Shown here: positions 23,196-34,721 of the stretch, piece after piece | How the letters are laid out: every line of letters begins with the position of its first letter | How positions within the stretch are numbered: position 1 is the first letter of the stretch | From: Tillus elongatus | Taxonomy: Eukaryota; Arthropoda; Insecta; Coleoptera; Cleridae | Direction of reading: 5' to 3' | Assembly (NCBI GenBank): GCA_964006375.1 | Contig: OZ023269.1 | Coordinates: 126,054,723-126,118,722 of the forward strand | Length of the DNA stretch: 64,000 bases | The notes under the pieces: generated by a model | Seen by the model: the letters and a program-made list of their open reading frames with translations, nothing else | Database searches by the model: none | Told to the model about the DNA's origin: nothing | Made by a program: the position numbers and the translations under genes

Positions 23196-24575
23196 TCGAA
23201 ATAAGAGCTAAAATAGAGGCATCTCCACAGCAAACGAAAATTTGCAAACTCCGATATAGTGCAGTTCTTGTAAAAGCGGAACCTACTGATCCGTTAGAGA
23301 TGGCTTATGAGGAGCCGAAATCGTAAAGGTTTTTAAAATAAATTTTGTCTGGAGGTGTCAGCCTTATATTCAGCTTTGAAGTAGGTCGAACCCAGATGTG
23401 TTTATTTTTATAAATTAATGTATTGTATTACCTATACGTATTTTTTTAATGTACGCATACGTCATTATCAATGATAGCTGCCATATTATATTTCTTGACA
23501 CGCCATACATCGTATGTCACTCTCACGGTTAGGAAAAATCTAAAAAAAATTCCCGCCGTTCGCATGCTAATAAGGAATACCACATGCTTACATATAGATG
23601 CACGCAAAAAACATAACCATACCTTTGCTGTCGCTTAGTCGCGCAGTCGCGCAAAAACCCACAAATATAAGAATAGCTTTAAAGATGACACGCTATATTT
23701 AATTCTTCAGGAAAGAGTTAAATTCCACACACCTGCATCGCTGTTGGTCCCAACTAAATATGTATTAGATGGACCTGCTATTAATCCTCACCCCTCTATT
23801 GAGAAATTCCACCAAGATTAAATAATAATAGCACACATATGGACACTTTAAACAAAACTTTATAATTTTCCCAGCAAAATAAATTACATTATATATCTTA
23901 CTCAAGTTGTTTACAAAAACTGGCAAATTAGACTAATGCCATTCATAATGACCTAGAAATTAACATAATCACAGCTGTCGAACGGCCAAGCTGCAATATT
24001 TCAAGAATATCTTAAGAAACAAGAAACTGCTGCACTAAGCTTGTCATTAAAGCATTCATAAAACAATTTCCAGGTAAAAATAGCTAGAGAGACGGGTAAG
24101 ACTGCCTTAATTGGGCTCAATTTATAACTTATTAAAGACAAATCGAAGTGACTGTTATTAGACAATCTAAAAATCCTTCGAAATGTATATAGAATGGAAG
24201 CAGCACATTGAAATATAACAGGCCAACATTAAAACATAACACCCAAAGAAGCTGAAGGAGCTGATCTTTCAACTCTGAACTCCTTAATTGGAAAAGTTCG
24301 CTTTACAAGAAGCAGCCGTGGGATAATTTTTATGACTTTATTGGAGGAGCAGAAGTATTTTCAAGGGTAGCATCATATTTCAGTTATTCAAAATTCCCGC
24401 CTACATTTTCTTCCATATTTTTTATGAGACGTAACAAATTGCTAATTAATGTCAAACGTTTATTTCCTTTATTATACTTTTGCTGTAACGGACAATATAT
24501 TACTCCAGCCTTCTTATACAGTTCGCTAATAAGTACACTTGGAGAAGCCAAACTACCACAATACATCTTTCTAAA
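23196..24575. other. unassigned AT-rich sequence
   Basis: About 1.4 kb without a recognised gene or repeat. The longest frame (24384-24566, minus) has no recognisable features. Confidence 0.5.
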
Positions 24576-24624
24576 GACCTGACGATCATTTCACTAACAA
24601 GGTGAGCTTCATCAGGGGATGAAA
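24576..24624 (-). ncRNA. hammerhead-ribozyme-like motif
   Basis: On the minus strand: CTGATGA, one base, GCTCAC, CTT, GTTAGT, GAAA, then TGATCGTC and AGGTC. CUGAUGA, GAAA and GUC are the invariant hammerhead core; GCU.AC/GU.AGU can form stem II with one mismatch. The very short, palindromic third stem is like the small, dimer-forming hammerheads of Penelope-like elements and other retroelements. Stem I is weak here. It is one arm of an inverted pair with 24690-24722. Confidence 0.5.
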
Positions 24625-24689
24625 AATTATAAACTGCTTTTACCATTATATAAGGTGATGTTTAGTAGTAAGCAATTTAGAATTTTTCA

Positions 24690-24722
24690 TCCTCTAATGA
24701 CGCTAACTTTGTTAGTAAAAGT
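24690..24722 (+). ncRNA. degraded hammerhead-like arm, inverted partner
   Basis: CTAATGA, C, GCTAAC, TTT, GTTAGT, AAAA repeats the stem II of the motif at 43934-43984, but the core is mutated (CUAAUGA, AAAA). It is cut off by the 3' end of the L element. Confidence 0.4.
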
Positions 24723-26015
24723 CTGGACGCAGCAACTGCGTTATGGTAGTGAATTTTCATATATTTTTAATGGCAGATATGTGTTTTTTTAATGGAAGCA
24801 GGCATCCAATTTGGCTAAGTATTTTTTACATAAAATTATGCTTAAAGAATACATAAAATTCCTATTATATACCTAATCAGTAATTTAAATTGAAAATAAA
24901 ATAATTTGTTTGCACAAAAATCCATTAAAAACTTATTTTCGACAAATTTCGTTTACAAAATGTTCCATTAATTGAATAATTTTTCATACAAAAATTTTAA
25001 AATGTTTCTTCAAAGAAAATTCATTAGTCATTTATAAGAAAATTCGCGATCAAAATAACATTTTGTACAAGAAAATTCGCCAATTAAAAAAATTTAATAA
25101 ACAAAAAAAAACTGGTCCGATTTTCCAGGCCAACCAACCATTTCAAGTTATTTCCTTACCTGCCAAAATATAATTTTTCACAAGAACTTCTTCGACGACA
25201 AAACAAAAATTTCATGTAAAGTTGCAAACAATTTTTCAAGAAAATGCCCATTTTGCAAACATTTTTTTTATAATAATTTATTACACATTTATCATTAATT
25301 ACCAAAATTTCACAAAAACATCTTACAAAAAATGATTTCTACGAAGCATAAAAAAATTTCTGCGAAAACGATAAATACTTTTGATACAAAATTTTGCTAA
25401 AAGCATTCATAAAATTCAAATTATATACCTAAGCTGTAATTAAAATTGAAAACGAAATAATTTGTTTGCATGAAAATCCATTAAAACTTTATTTTCGACG
25501 AATTTCGTTTAAAAAATATTCCCTTAATTGAATAATTTTTCACACAAAAATTATCAACACATGTTTCTTCAAAGAAAATTCATTAAATTCATTTATAAGA
25601 AAATTTGCTAGTAAAAGAACATTTTGTACAAGACAATTAGCTAATAGAAATAAATTTTAAAATACTCAAAATCTGATCTAAATGCAGAACTAGGTACTTA
25701 TTCTGTGGCTTCACAGAGAAAATTCTTTTGCCTGTGGATGCTGTAAAAATTTAATCTGGTTGTAGAGAAGAAAACAACCTCTTCTCATGTCACAAGTCTC
25801 TACGTCTATGTTAACAGTGGAACGGTTTTACCAACTAAGGACAACAACAGCTGCTATTTAACTTGAATTAAAAGTCTTTAAAGTGCTTATCTTTCATTAG
25901 TGATTTTTTTTCAACAAAAAGTTGCTAAAAATATTGGAAATGCATCAGATAACTTTAAAATTGCATCAAAGACGAAGAAAAGTTTTAAAAAATCCAAAAA
26001 AGCAATTCAATCCAT

Positions 26016-26092
26016 GGTGAGATTTGAACCAGTGTTAATTTGCTCATCAGCAAGCTCTTTAACCATTCGACCCCACTAACACTTGCAGATTG
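26016..26092 (-). other. tRNA-like block inside L element
   Basis: Minus strand: GTTAGTGGGGTCGAATGGTT (D-arm-like) and later CTGGTTCAAATCTCACC, a good B-box at normal tRNA spacing. Confidence 0.55.
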
Positions 26093-26509
26093 TAGTGCAA
26101 TAAACGGTAGGTAACGTCTCCAGTTATTTATTTGTAATATGTAAGGTGTTTAGAGGCATATTTTGCAACTATTTTAACAAATGACAAGAATAGCATAAAT
26201 ATAGAACATTCCAGTACACATTTTATGCAATATTTACGATTCAATAGTTATACTAATTTTCACGTTTGAAATCTCCAGTTTGACATTTACAGGAGAAAAA
26301 TTACAAAATTTTCAAAGTAATTTTTCTGGTACTTCTTGAACTTTCTGTGGCACTACAATTTTGATTAATTAACTTTTTTCTTTCACCTTAGAGACCTAAG
26401 TTTTGGCGCACAGTTTGGTTTTAACAATATAAACCAGCTTGCCAAATTTTATAAAAACCGTTCCATTATTTTTTGAGTTATCGGTGTGATACACACACAC
26501 ACACAGACA

Positions 26510-26614
<105 letters not shown>

Positions 26615-27043
26615 ATAAAAAAATTAAAACTGACCTCGGATATGGATTTTAGGGGGCCTAGTTCGCGCTCATTTGAAGAATTTTTTTCAAAATTCAAAAG
26701 TCGAGATCTCCTCTTAGTGAATTTTTTTTAAAGAAAATTCACTAAAATTGCTATAATTGGATGAAAGTTTTTTTTTAGGAAACTGATGTTCCAAATAAAA
26801 ACCTAACATCTTGAGTACATTATTTAGAGTAAACAAAGTAATTTTCAAAGTAATTTTTCTGGTACTTCTTGAACTTTCTGTGGCACTACAATTTTGCTTA
26901 ATTAACTTTTTTCTTTCACCTTAGAGACCTAAGTTTTGGCGCACAGTTTGATTTTAACAATATAAACCAGCTTGCCAAATTTTATAAAAACCGTTCCATT
27001 ATTTTTTGAGTTATCGGTGTGATACACACACACACAGACACGC

Positions 27044-27045
<2 letters not shown>

Positions 27046-27118
<73 letters not shown>
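27046..27118. repeat. (TA)n microsatellite, duplication unit 2
   Basis: About 73 bases of TA, some 25 shorter than its tandem partner. Confidence 0.97.
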
Positions 27119-27121
<3 letters not shown>

Positions 27122-27337
27122 ATAAAAAAATTGAAACTGACCCCGGATATGGATTCTATGGGGCCTAGTTCGCGCTCATTTGAAGAATTTTTTTCAAAAT
27201 TCAAAAGTCGAGATCTCCTTATTGGTGAATTTTTTTTAAAGAAAATTGACTAAAATTGCTATAATTAGATTAAAGTTTTTTAGAAAAATGATGTTCCAAA
27301 TAAAAACCTAACATCTTGAGTACATTATTTAGAGTAA

Positions 27338-28117
27338 ACATTCGTTAATTTAAAATGCTATAACCGCATTTTCCCTCTGAGATAAGATATATTTATCGAA
27401 TCGAGCAAAGAAAGTCTCTGGGAATTGTAATTGAAAGGGGCAATATATTTGCATGCTGTTACAGACAAGGAATTATTGCTTTTCTAGATAGTGATATGTC
27501 TTAAACGTTTCTGCAGCCATCATCTGTCTGTCTGTCCGTAAATATAAATTGTTCAAGTTGATTTTGCGGTAGAATTAACCATAATAAAACACAGTTTAAT
27601 TCAGTTTAATTCATCATTCGTTGAATGCATTGTATTCATTGTTTTCACTGTTTGATTTGCAAGTTAACCATACGTAAGCGAGGGTTCACCCTCTGTTAGT
27701 ACAGTCACGTCAAAGTGCGCTTTTGTTACAGTACTCCATTAAAAAGAATGACCTAATCAACTTTCGAACGAATCACCAAATGAAAGGTCAGCAAACTTGG
27801 CGTTAGACATTTATAGTGTTAAATTTTTTATAACAAAGAAGTTACTATACATTTTTAACGACTTTTTGTAAATGAACTGATTGTCGCCTTTTTAAGATAT
27901 TTATTGAAATATAAATTTGTTAAGTGAATCATCCTGTATATTATACTTTGCCACAAAAAAGTTTCATTAGTTTTTTGATAAAATATGAAACCAGGAAGAT
28001 ATAACGACTTTTTCGAAATTCATACAGTTCTCATTAAATTAACAAACAAGTCAGTTGTGGATAAATATTTACATCTGAAACGTCAAAAATTACAGTCCCA
28101 AAAGTCACTAGTGTTTT
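27338..28117. other. unassigned AT-rich sequence
   Basis: No gene recognised. A small AGCGAGGGTTCACCCTCTG hairpin lies near 27680. Confidence 0.5.
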
Positions 28118-29459
28118 TTTTTTAATTTTTTATTTCAACAACACCACGAGGGTTTACAGCCTAAATACTATCGTACCGTGGGTGTCGAGAAGTGGGAAAG
28201 AGGTAACTTGTTAATTCTGGACTTGAAGGTTTGGAGGTTCGGGGGAGAAGGAAAAACATGTGCCTGCAAGGAATTCCACAACTTGGAAGTCCTCGGGACA
28301 AAAGAGCGGGCATAACAATATGTTCTATATCTGGTGACCTGGACAGTAAAAGGGTGCATTCGCTCTGTTCCCCTGGTAGATCTGTTGGGGACAGCAGGTA
28401 GAGAAACTATGGAAGAAAGCTTCTCTGAACAGTGCCCATGCAGATATCTATAAAAGAGAGAGAGGTAACCAACGGCACGTGGGTAGGCAAGGGATGGCAG
28501 CCTTTGGGTGAGGGTAGGGTCACCGATGAGACGTATAGCTCTCTTCTGAATGGAGTCCAGGATAGCGAGTTTAGAAGCGACAGCGGCACCCCAGATGTGG
28601 GAGCAGTATTCGAGGTTTGGTCTTATTTGTGAAGTATATAAGGTATAGAGATTAGCTGGCGAAAAGTATTTGCGAGCCCGGAAGAGGAGACCTAATTTCT
28701 TAGCAGCCGCTTCTGCAATTGATGTGACATGTTGGTGCCAATTGAGATTTCGATTCACAGAAATGCCAACCAGTGAAAAGGACTCATTACTTTGAATAAC
28801 TTGGTTGTTTATTGTGATGGGTCTAGGGTTGGTTTATCTCTTATGAGAAAGAAAGCAAGACTGTGATTTGGTGGGGTTGAATTGTACAATATTTCTACTT
28901 CCCCAGTCTAATATTTTTTGGAGATTCACGGAGACAGAACCCTCAATGAGTCTGCGATCTTCATCTAATTGGGCTAAAGAGACAGGCTTAGAATATTGTA
29001 TATTCGAGTGGAGGGTGCTGACGTCCGCGTAACTGTGAACAGGGTTGGATGTGCTAGAGAGGAGGTCATTGATGTGGGGAAGAAACAAGGTAGGGGCTAA
29101 AGCTGAACCTTGAGGAACTCCTGCATTAATTGGATACAGTTTAGAGGAATGGCCATCGACGACAACAAAAATGCTCCGGTTGGAGAGGAAATTTGCTGTC
29201 CACGTACAGAGTTTTGGTGGTAGGCCATAGGCCGATAGTTTATTAAGCAGCTCTGCGTGCCAGACCTGGTCGCATGCTTTGGATATGTCTAGAGCGACAA
29301 TCTGGGATTCACCGTGTAGTTCCATAGACTTGTTCCAAGAATGGGTGACAAAGGAAAGGAGGTCGACAGTTGATCTGCTCTGACGGAATCCATACTGCCT
29401 GTCGTGGATTAGACCGTGTTTTTCAAGAAATTTTAGTAATTCCGTGTTTATATACTTTT
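28118..29459 (-). mobile_element. jockey-like LINE, 5'-truncated, copy 2
   Basis: Minus strand. The 3' end has a tail A-rich on the coding strand (28118-28136). The sequence stays collinear with copies 1 and 3 until about 29459, then diverges, so it is 5'-truncated within the reverse transcriptase, as is usual for LINEs. No clear target duplication was found. Confidence 0.85.
28168..29459 (-). pseudogene. jockey-like reverse transcriptase, copy 2
   Basis: Target-primed reverse transcriptase, truncated at its N-terminus. Landmarks in order are: HGESQIVALDISKACDQVWH (domain 3, usually KAFD), AGVPQGSALAPTLFLPHIND, then the catalytic box as YADVST, where the second Asp is Val. FNPTKSQSCFLSHKR follows, then a TAA at about 28834 in frame where other copies have a Tyr codon. 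LEYCSHIWGAA and the closing SKLWNSLQAHVFPSPPNLQT come next. Apart from the stop and the D-to-V change the frame is intact, so this is the youngest-looking jockey copy here, but it is inactive. Confidence 0.87.
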
Positions 29460-29660
29460 AAACTGCGAAAAGTGTATCTCAAAATTACTTCTTCACATTA
29501 TGAGAAGTGTGATATGCTGAAGTACCTATTGTTTTATGTAAGAAAACTGAAAAAGCAGCACGGGAGTACCAAATACGATTTCCACAAAGCTCCAGACTGC
29601 CAAGAATTCCTTCAGTTATGAAACATGAAAAATACAGAATCACTATAAAATAATAACAGA
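29460..29660. other. unassigned sequence
   Basis: Nothing recognised between the LINE 5' break and the ribozyme-like motif. Confidence 0.4.
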
Positions 29661-29719
29661 AAGCTATCTGCTAGACATATATTTCGACAACGAAGCCTTC
29701 TTCATCAGTAGCTGTCGCA
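29661..29719 (-). ncRNA. hammerhead-ribozyme-like motif
   Basis: Minus strand: GACAGCTA, CTGATGA, A, GAAGGC, TTC, GTTGTC, GAAA, TATATGTC, TAGCAG. The core residues are intact. Stem I pairs GCUA with UAGC next to the predicted cleavage after GUC. Stem II is GAAGGC/GUUGUC with G-U pairs and one mismatch. The third stem is a short AU palindrome. The layout (one base, six-base stem, three-base loop) matches the other two motifs although the stem sequence differs. Confidence 0.55.
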
Positions 29720-29813
29720 AATTTTGTTTTATGGGGCGGGGGATTCAGCTTTTATTTTAGCTTCCAACCACGATGTATGAAGATTCAGACAAGGTGAGAC
29801 GATCAAAAAATGC

Positions 29814-29872
29814 CTGGACGCAGCAAGTGCGTTATTGTAGTGAATTTTCATAAACATCCTTTTAATAGCAAA
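29814..29872 (-). mobile_element. HINE-like 3' end fragment
   Basis: CTGGACGCAGCAAGTGCG, then TTATTGTAGTGAATTTTCAT and AACATCCTTTTAATAGCAAA, then abruptly unrelated SINE-like sequence. Confidence 0.75.
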
Positions 29873-30102
29873 TAACTGTGCCCTTACATGTTACAATTTT
29901 AAATAGGCTGGATTTAGTTAAGTAAATGAACCACATAAACGGCACCCTCCCGTTCAGAAGCTCTGAGCAGCTTGTGCGGGGAGAGGTTACATAGAAAAGA
30001 CAACGGACACACACCAAACACACAGTTGAAACTACCAGGAATCGAACCCGCGCACTCCGTGTAGCAGCCAAACACTTGTTACACTACAACACGGAGGTGT
30101 GT
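29873..30102 (-). mobile_element. tRNA-derived SINE-like sequence
   Basis: Minus strand: CCTCCGTGTTGTAGTGTAAC, then about 30 bases later GCGCGGGTTCGATTCCTGG, an A-box/B-box pair at tRNA spacing with an excellent B-box. About 130 bases of unrelated body follow. The 3' limit is uncertain. The promoter is the main evidence. Confidence 0.55.
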
Positions 30103-30114
30103 TAGGTAGCAAAA
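30103..30114. repeat. 12-bp target-site duplication of LINE (left)
   Basis: TAGGTAGCAAAA, repeated exactly at 30833-30844. Confidence 0.85.
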
Positions 30115-30832
30115 TGCAGATATCCAAGCTGCAATAGAGGCTCTTGGTTCCTACCGGTGTAATTCAAACACGTTATGGAGTTGTAAATCTGCCCTTAACG
30201 AATTGGGCAGCTGTAATGAGGTGTCGCTGGTCTGGATACCGGGTCACTCGGACCATGACGGCAATGTTGCGGCCGACGCGCTTGCCAAGAGTCGGGCCCA
30301 GAGTGACTTTGTTGGACCAGAACCGGTGCTGGGGATAACATCTTGCACAGCAAAACGCACCTTAAAGACCTGGACAGAAAGAATGACAATCCAATATTGG
30401 CAAAATCTTCCAGGATTAGCCCACTCTAAGGCCTTCATAAATGGCATGTCTGAGTCAAGGGCTAAAAAGCTTCTAGAGTTGAACAGACAACAACTGAGAA
30501 CTCTAGTCGGCCTGTATACAGGACACTGCCGCTTGCGGCACCACATGCACCGTATTGGGGTCGGTCAGGAGACCGAGTGCCGGCTGTGCATGGAGAATGA
30601 AGAAACAGAAGAGCACGTGCTGTGTTACTGTCCGGCAGCGGACAGGACTAGATACCTGCTCTTTGGCAAGGTAAAGCTTGCTCCAGAAGACCTGGATCAA
30701 CTTTCGCCCACAAAGATTATCGACCTCTGCAAGAGGCTGGATTTGTTGGGCGAAATATAGACTTTAGGCGTGAGCCACAATAGACCTTAAGGTCGCGGTG
30801 GAGGGCCGATATGGCCCACTCACATACAAACC
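30115..30832 (+). mobile_element. 5'-truncated LINE with RNase H domain
   Basis: A 718-bp insertion between exact 12-bp duplications. It starts inside the RNase H domain and keeps about 70 bases of 3' UTR (GGTCGCGGTGGAGGGCCGAT). There is no poly-A tail; the end is ...CACATACAAACC. A related scrap is at 42112-42237. Confidence 0.85.
30116..30760 (+). CDS. RNase H C-terminal half and zinc-binding tail of a LINE polyprotein (partial)
   Basis: The domain degrades the RNA strand of the RNA-DNA hybrid during element copying. The open frame enters at ADIQAAIEALGSY, which is the DSQAA-type catalytic strand of RNase H with Ser replaced by Ile. It continues through SLVWIPGHSDHDGNVAADAL, the WxPGHxxxxGNxxAD signature. 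The tail has TGHCRLRHHMHRIGV and ECRLCMENEETEEHVLCYCP, a C-x2-C-x8-H-x4-C-like zinc site common at the end of R1/I-type LINE proteins. There is no internal stop over 214 codons, but the N-terminal 80 percent of the protein is absent. It has no start codon of its own; it is a fragment left by truncated insertion, not a host gene. Confidence 0.85.
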   Translation, partial: ADIQAAIEALGSYRCNSNTLWSCKSALNELGSCNEVSLVWIPGHSDHDGNVAADALAKSRAQSDFVGPEPVLGITSCTAKRTLKTWTERMTIQYWQNLPGLAHSKAFINGMSESRAKKLLELNRQQLRTLVGLYTGHCRLRHHMHRIGVGQETECRLCMENEETEEHVLCYCPAADRTRYLLFGKVKLAPEDLDQLSPTKIIDLCKRLDLLGEI

Positions 30833-30844
30833 TAGGTAGCAAAA
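30833..30844. repeat. 12-bp target-site duplication of LINE (right)
   Basis: TAGGTAGCAAAA, matching 30103-30114. Confidence 0.85.
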
Positions 30845-31179
30845 ACTAGCTGCAAACTGATGCTGATCTAAATATAGTTTTTTACGAGAATAGCGCCAAC
30901 ACTTCTGAAAAATGTTGGAAAGACAAATAGCACGCCACTGCCTCTTTTATCTGCCTTTTTTGCACTGATCTTTTATTATCCTACCTGGACTTACCTTTAC
31001 TCGTAGCCAGCGTGGGTCGACGACTTCCAGCAGCGAAGGCCCTCTTCATACCCGTCCGAGCGTGAGTATTCCAACGATATCACCGCAGGGCTTAGCGGAT
31101 AGCACCGCTATACTCACAAATTGCCGTTTTTACGGCAAAAAGCGACAGTACTCCTCACAGTCGCCGACAATCCGCTCTA
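30845..31179. other. unassigned sequence upstream of jockey copy 1
   Basis: More GC-rich from about 30990. It may be a degraded 5' part of the jockey copy, but I cannot align it. Confidence 0.4.
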
Positions 31180-33372
31180 AATATCTCCGTGCTTACTTGG
31201 GGATCCAGGTTTCGCCCTACATTGGTTACCGTGACTGGACACCCTCTAGTGAAAGACACCTTCTCCCCAGGTCAATCCTGTGGGAATATCTAAGTACCCC
31301 CACTCTACCAACAACTCTAAAGAATAAAATCACTGTAAGCACCATCTATGGATTTGCATGGGCGTCTGTCTGCTTCTCTCATACTGACCCCTCTGATATC
31401 TCACAAAACGTCACCGAAATTATCCAAGCTGGCATGGAATTATTTATTCCACATACACAGAAAACCTCTTCATCCACTTAAAAACCCTGGTTCTCTAAAT
31501 CCTCTGACAAGGCCAGACTTGAAAAGTCAAAGCTCACAAAACGCTTCTAGACAATCCCAGTCAAGAAAACCGTCAATAATTAAATGACGCAAGAAACCGC
31601 TGTGTCCTCTCAAGCTCCAACGGCAGCAAACCCTTCTGACTCTTGCTAAATCTATTGGGAATAATTTCTGAAAGATCACATTCCCACCTCTTGTTTCAGG
31701 GGCTGAAATTGTTTCTACCGCCCTGGGCAAGGCTAAACTTTTTGCCTCGATGTTCGTCGGCAATTCTACTCTTAACCCACCTCCAAATGTTCAACCACCA
31801 ACAGTCTCCAATGTCGCGCATAAAATGACGGATATAATTTTCAAAACTAAAAAGGTACGAAAGATGCTCTCTTCTCTTAATATCAGGAAAGCCTCTGGCC
31901 TTTACGAGATCCCAGCAATTGTTCTCAAAAAATGGGCACCAGAACTTGCTCCTGTCCTGACTCGTCTGTTTCAGACATCTTACAATAGAGGCATATTCTC
32001 TAGTAACTGGACAACTGCTCGAGTACAATCCGTCCCCAAGAAAGGATCCAAAGCAATTCCTAGCAACTACAGGTCTCTTTCTCTCCTTTCAGTCCTCTTT
32101 AAAGTGATCGAAAAGCATATAAACACCGAATTACTAAAATGTCTTGAAAAACACAGTCTAATCCACGACAGGCAGTATGGATTCCGTCAGCGCAGATCAA
32201 CTGCCGACCTCCTTTCCTTTGTCACCCATTCTTGGAACAAGTCATGGAAATACACGGTGAATCCCAGATTGTCGCTCTAGATATATCCAAAGCATTCGAC
32301 CAGATCTGGCACGCAGCGCTGCTTAATAAACTTCCGGCCTATAGCCTACCACCCGAACTATGTACCTGGATAGCAAATTTTCTGCCAACCGGAGCATTTC
32401 TGTTGTCGTGGATGGCCATTCCTCTAAACTGTATCCAATTAAGGCAGGAGTCTCTCAAGGTTCAGCTTTAGCCCCTACTTTGTTTCTTCTTCACATCAAT
32501 GACCTCCTCTCTAGCACAGCCAACCCAGTTCACAGTTACGCGACGACAGCACCCTCCACTTAAATATACAATGTTCTAAGCCTGTCTCTTTAGCCCAATT
32601 AGATGAGGATCGCAGACTCATGGAGGGTTCTGTCTCTGAGGATCTCCAAAAAAATATTATACTGGAGAAGTATAAATCTTGTACAATTCAACTCCACCAA
32701 ATCTCAGTCTTCTTTTCTATCTTATAAGGGATACACCAGCCTTTGGCCTATCACAATGAACAACCAAGTTATTGAAAGTAATGAGTCCTTTTCACTTGTT
32801 GGCAATTCTGTGGATCCAAACCTCAACTGGCACCAACATGTCACATCAATTGAATAAACGGCTGCTAAGAAATTAGGTTTCCTCTTCCGGGCTCGCAAAT
32901 ACTTCTCACCAGCTAATCTCTATACCTTATATACTTCACAAATAAGGCCAAACCTCGAATACTGCTCCCACACCTGGGGTGCCGCTGCCGCTTCTACACT
33001 CGCTCTTCTGGAGTCAATTCAGAAGAGAGCTATACGTCTCATCGGTGACCCTACCCTTACCCAAGTGCTACCATCGCTTGCCCACCAACGTGCCGTTGGT
33101 GACCTATCTCTCTTTTATAGGGGAACAGAGCAAATGCACCCTTTTACTGTCCAGGTCACCAGACATAGGACACCTGGTTATGCCCGCTCTTTCGTCCCGA
33201 GGACTTCCAAGTTGTAGAACACCTTGCTGGCACATGTTTTTCCTTCTCCTCCGAACCTTCAACCCTTCAAGTCCAGAATTAACAAGTTGCCTCTTTCCTA
33301 TTTGTCGACACCCACGGTACAATAGTATTTAGGCTGCGAGCCCTCGTGCTGTGTTGTTGAAATATTTAAAAA
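31180..33372 (+). mobile_element. jockey-like LINE, copy 1
   Basis: Longest jockey copy, from the linker after the endonuclease to the 3' end (GAAATATTTAAAAAAACC). The left limit is approximate. It is collinear with copies 2 and 3. Confidence 0.8.
31340..33330 (+). pseudogene. jockey-like reverse transcriptase, copy 1
   Basis: The linker shows ASVCFSHTDPSDIS and AGMELFIPHTQK. The reverse transcriptase N-terminus runs from GKAKLFASMF through KMLSSLNIRKASGLYEIPAI and the SVPKKGSKAIPSNYRSLSLL block. The palm starts QIVALDISKAFDQIWHAALL, with the catalytic aspartates deserved at about 32540. There a single base is missing from the YADD box, so the frame changes exactly at the active site. More shifts and stops follow (about 31480, 32230, 32470, 32860), and the end includes an altered SKL-stop in place of SKLWN. 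Clearly dead and older than copy 2. Confidence 0.85.
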
Positions 33373-34522
33373 AACCTTCCTGCAGATACAGTGTAGTGTT
33401 CGGCAACATTTCCATGGTGGCGTGAAACTACTGCCTGGCGCCGGTGATTGGTCATAGCTTCGGAGATAGACTGATGTTAAAGAAACACTGTTTTCGTAAC
33501 AATCGTTAGGCTTCAAATTGTTTTGTGGTGAATTATATTTTTTTTAAATAAATTCTTTCTGAAATTTACTGCCAAAAATAATTTTATGGCTTATGCAGTT
33601 CGCTAATCAGTTTTAGTTTTTGCACTGGCCAAAATTTTCCATTGCAATGTTAGAATAACGCGACAAAAGGGAATCAGCTAAAAGTTTTAAATAATCCAAT
33701 ATATCATGGAAAAACATCTAGTGAAATAATCTTCTGTCTAGACAAACGGTGCAGTAATAACGAATAAAATTTATGGGCAGATTCAAAGAACTTGACAATT
33801 TATTTTGTGAATAAGACCCTGATGTGCAGCTGAATTTATCAATAGATGAATACTGCTGGACAGGTCACCATACTCGTGAATTATTTTCTGCGACATGAGC
33901 TCTAAATGGAATATGTAAAATATTGAAAGCTTATTCAGTTGTGCTCCCTACTACACTACACATTTAGCTTTACGGTTTTCACTGCACGGCATAATATTGT
34001 ATAACTTTTTTCATTTTGGCAGCAAAAATTCTTGATGCGCAAATGGAATGCTTTGAGTTGTTTTTAAAAACGCGCATAACTTTGTTCTTTCGGATATTGT
34101 CTATCGGGCAAATGAATCTACCATCAAATACGTAAAACTAAAGCCAAAATAAAACAAACTAAAATTCACTCATGTTACCTTTACTGCGACGTGAAATATA
34201 GCAAATGTTGTTATTAAACAAAAATGTTGAAAAGTTTTTCTGCTCAACATCCGTTTTGATTAGACAGGTATCCATTGTAAAATGTTGTACCAGGGTTTTC
34301 CCGAGAACTGCTGGGAATTTAAAAAAAAACCTAAAACACGTTCATTTAACTTTAGAGGCGGGCACTTTTTTTAACCATAGTAGCATTTCTGCGATTCAAC
34401 CCCTAGCGGCGGTGACTTTAGCCTCCTTAATTGAAAAAAAAAAAATTGGTCGACTGACACCTTTTTAGAAAGCTCCTTTGATTCTCTATTCTTAGCTACA
34501 AATTTGAAATCTACCAGATAGT
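33373..34522. other. unassigned AT-rich sequence
   Basis: About 1.1 kb; nothing recognised. Confidence 0.5.
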
Positions 34523-34640
34523 TTTTAGCAAATTTTTATTTTAAAAAGTCGCGATTAGAGAGGTAACGATGGTGAGACTTAAAGTTTTTCCAAATGAGCG
34601 CGAATTTGGGCCCCTAGAACCCAAAACCAAGGTCCGTTTG

Positions 34641-34721
<81 letters not shown>

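Noticed and set aside
30116..30760. RNase H frame as a domesticated host gene
   Set aside because: It lies inside a 12-bp target duplication and starts mid-domain, so it is a truncated retrotransposon.
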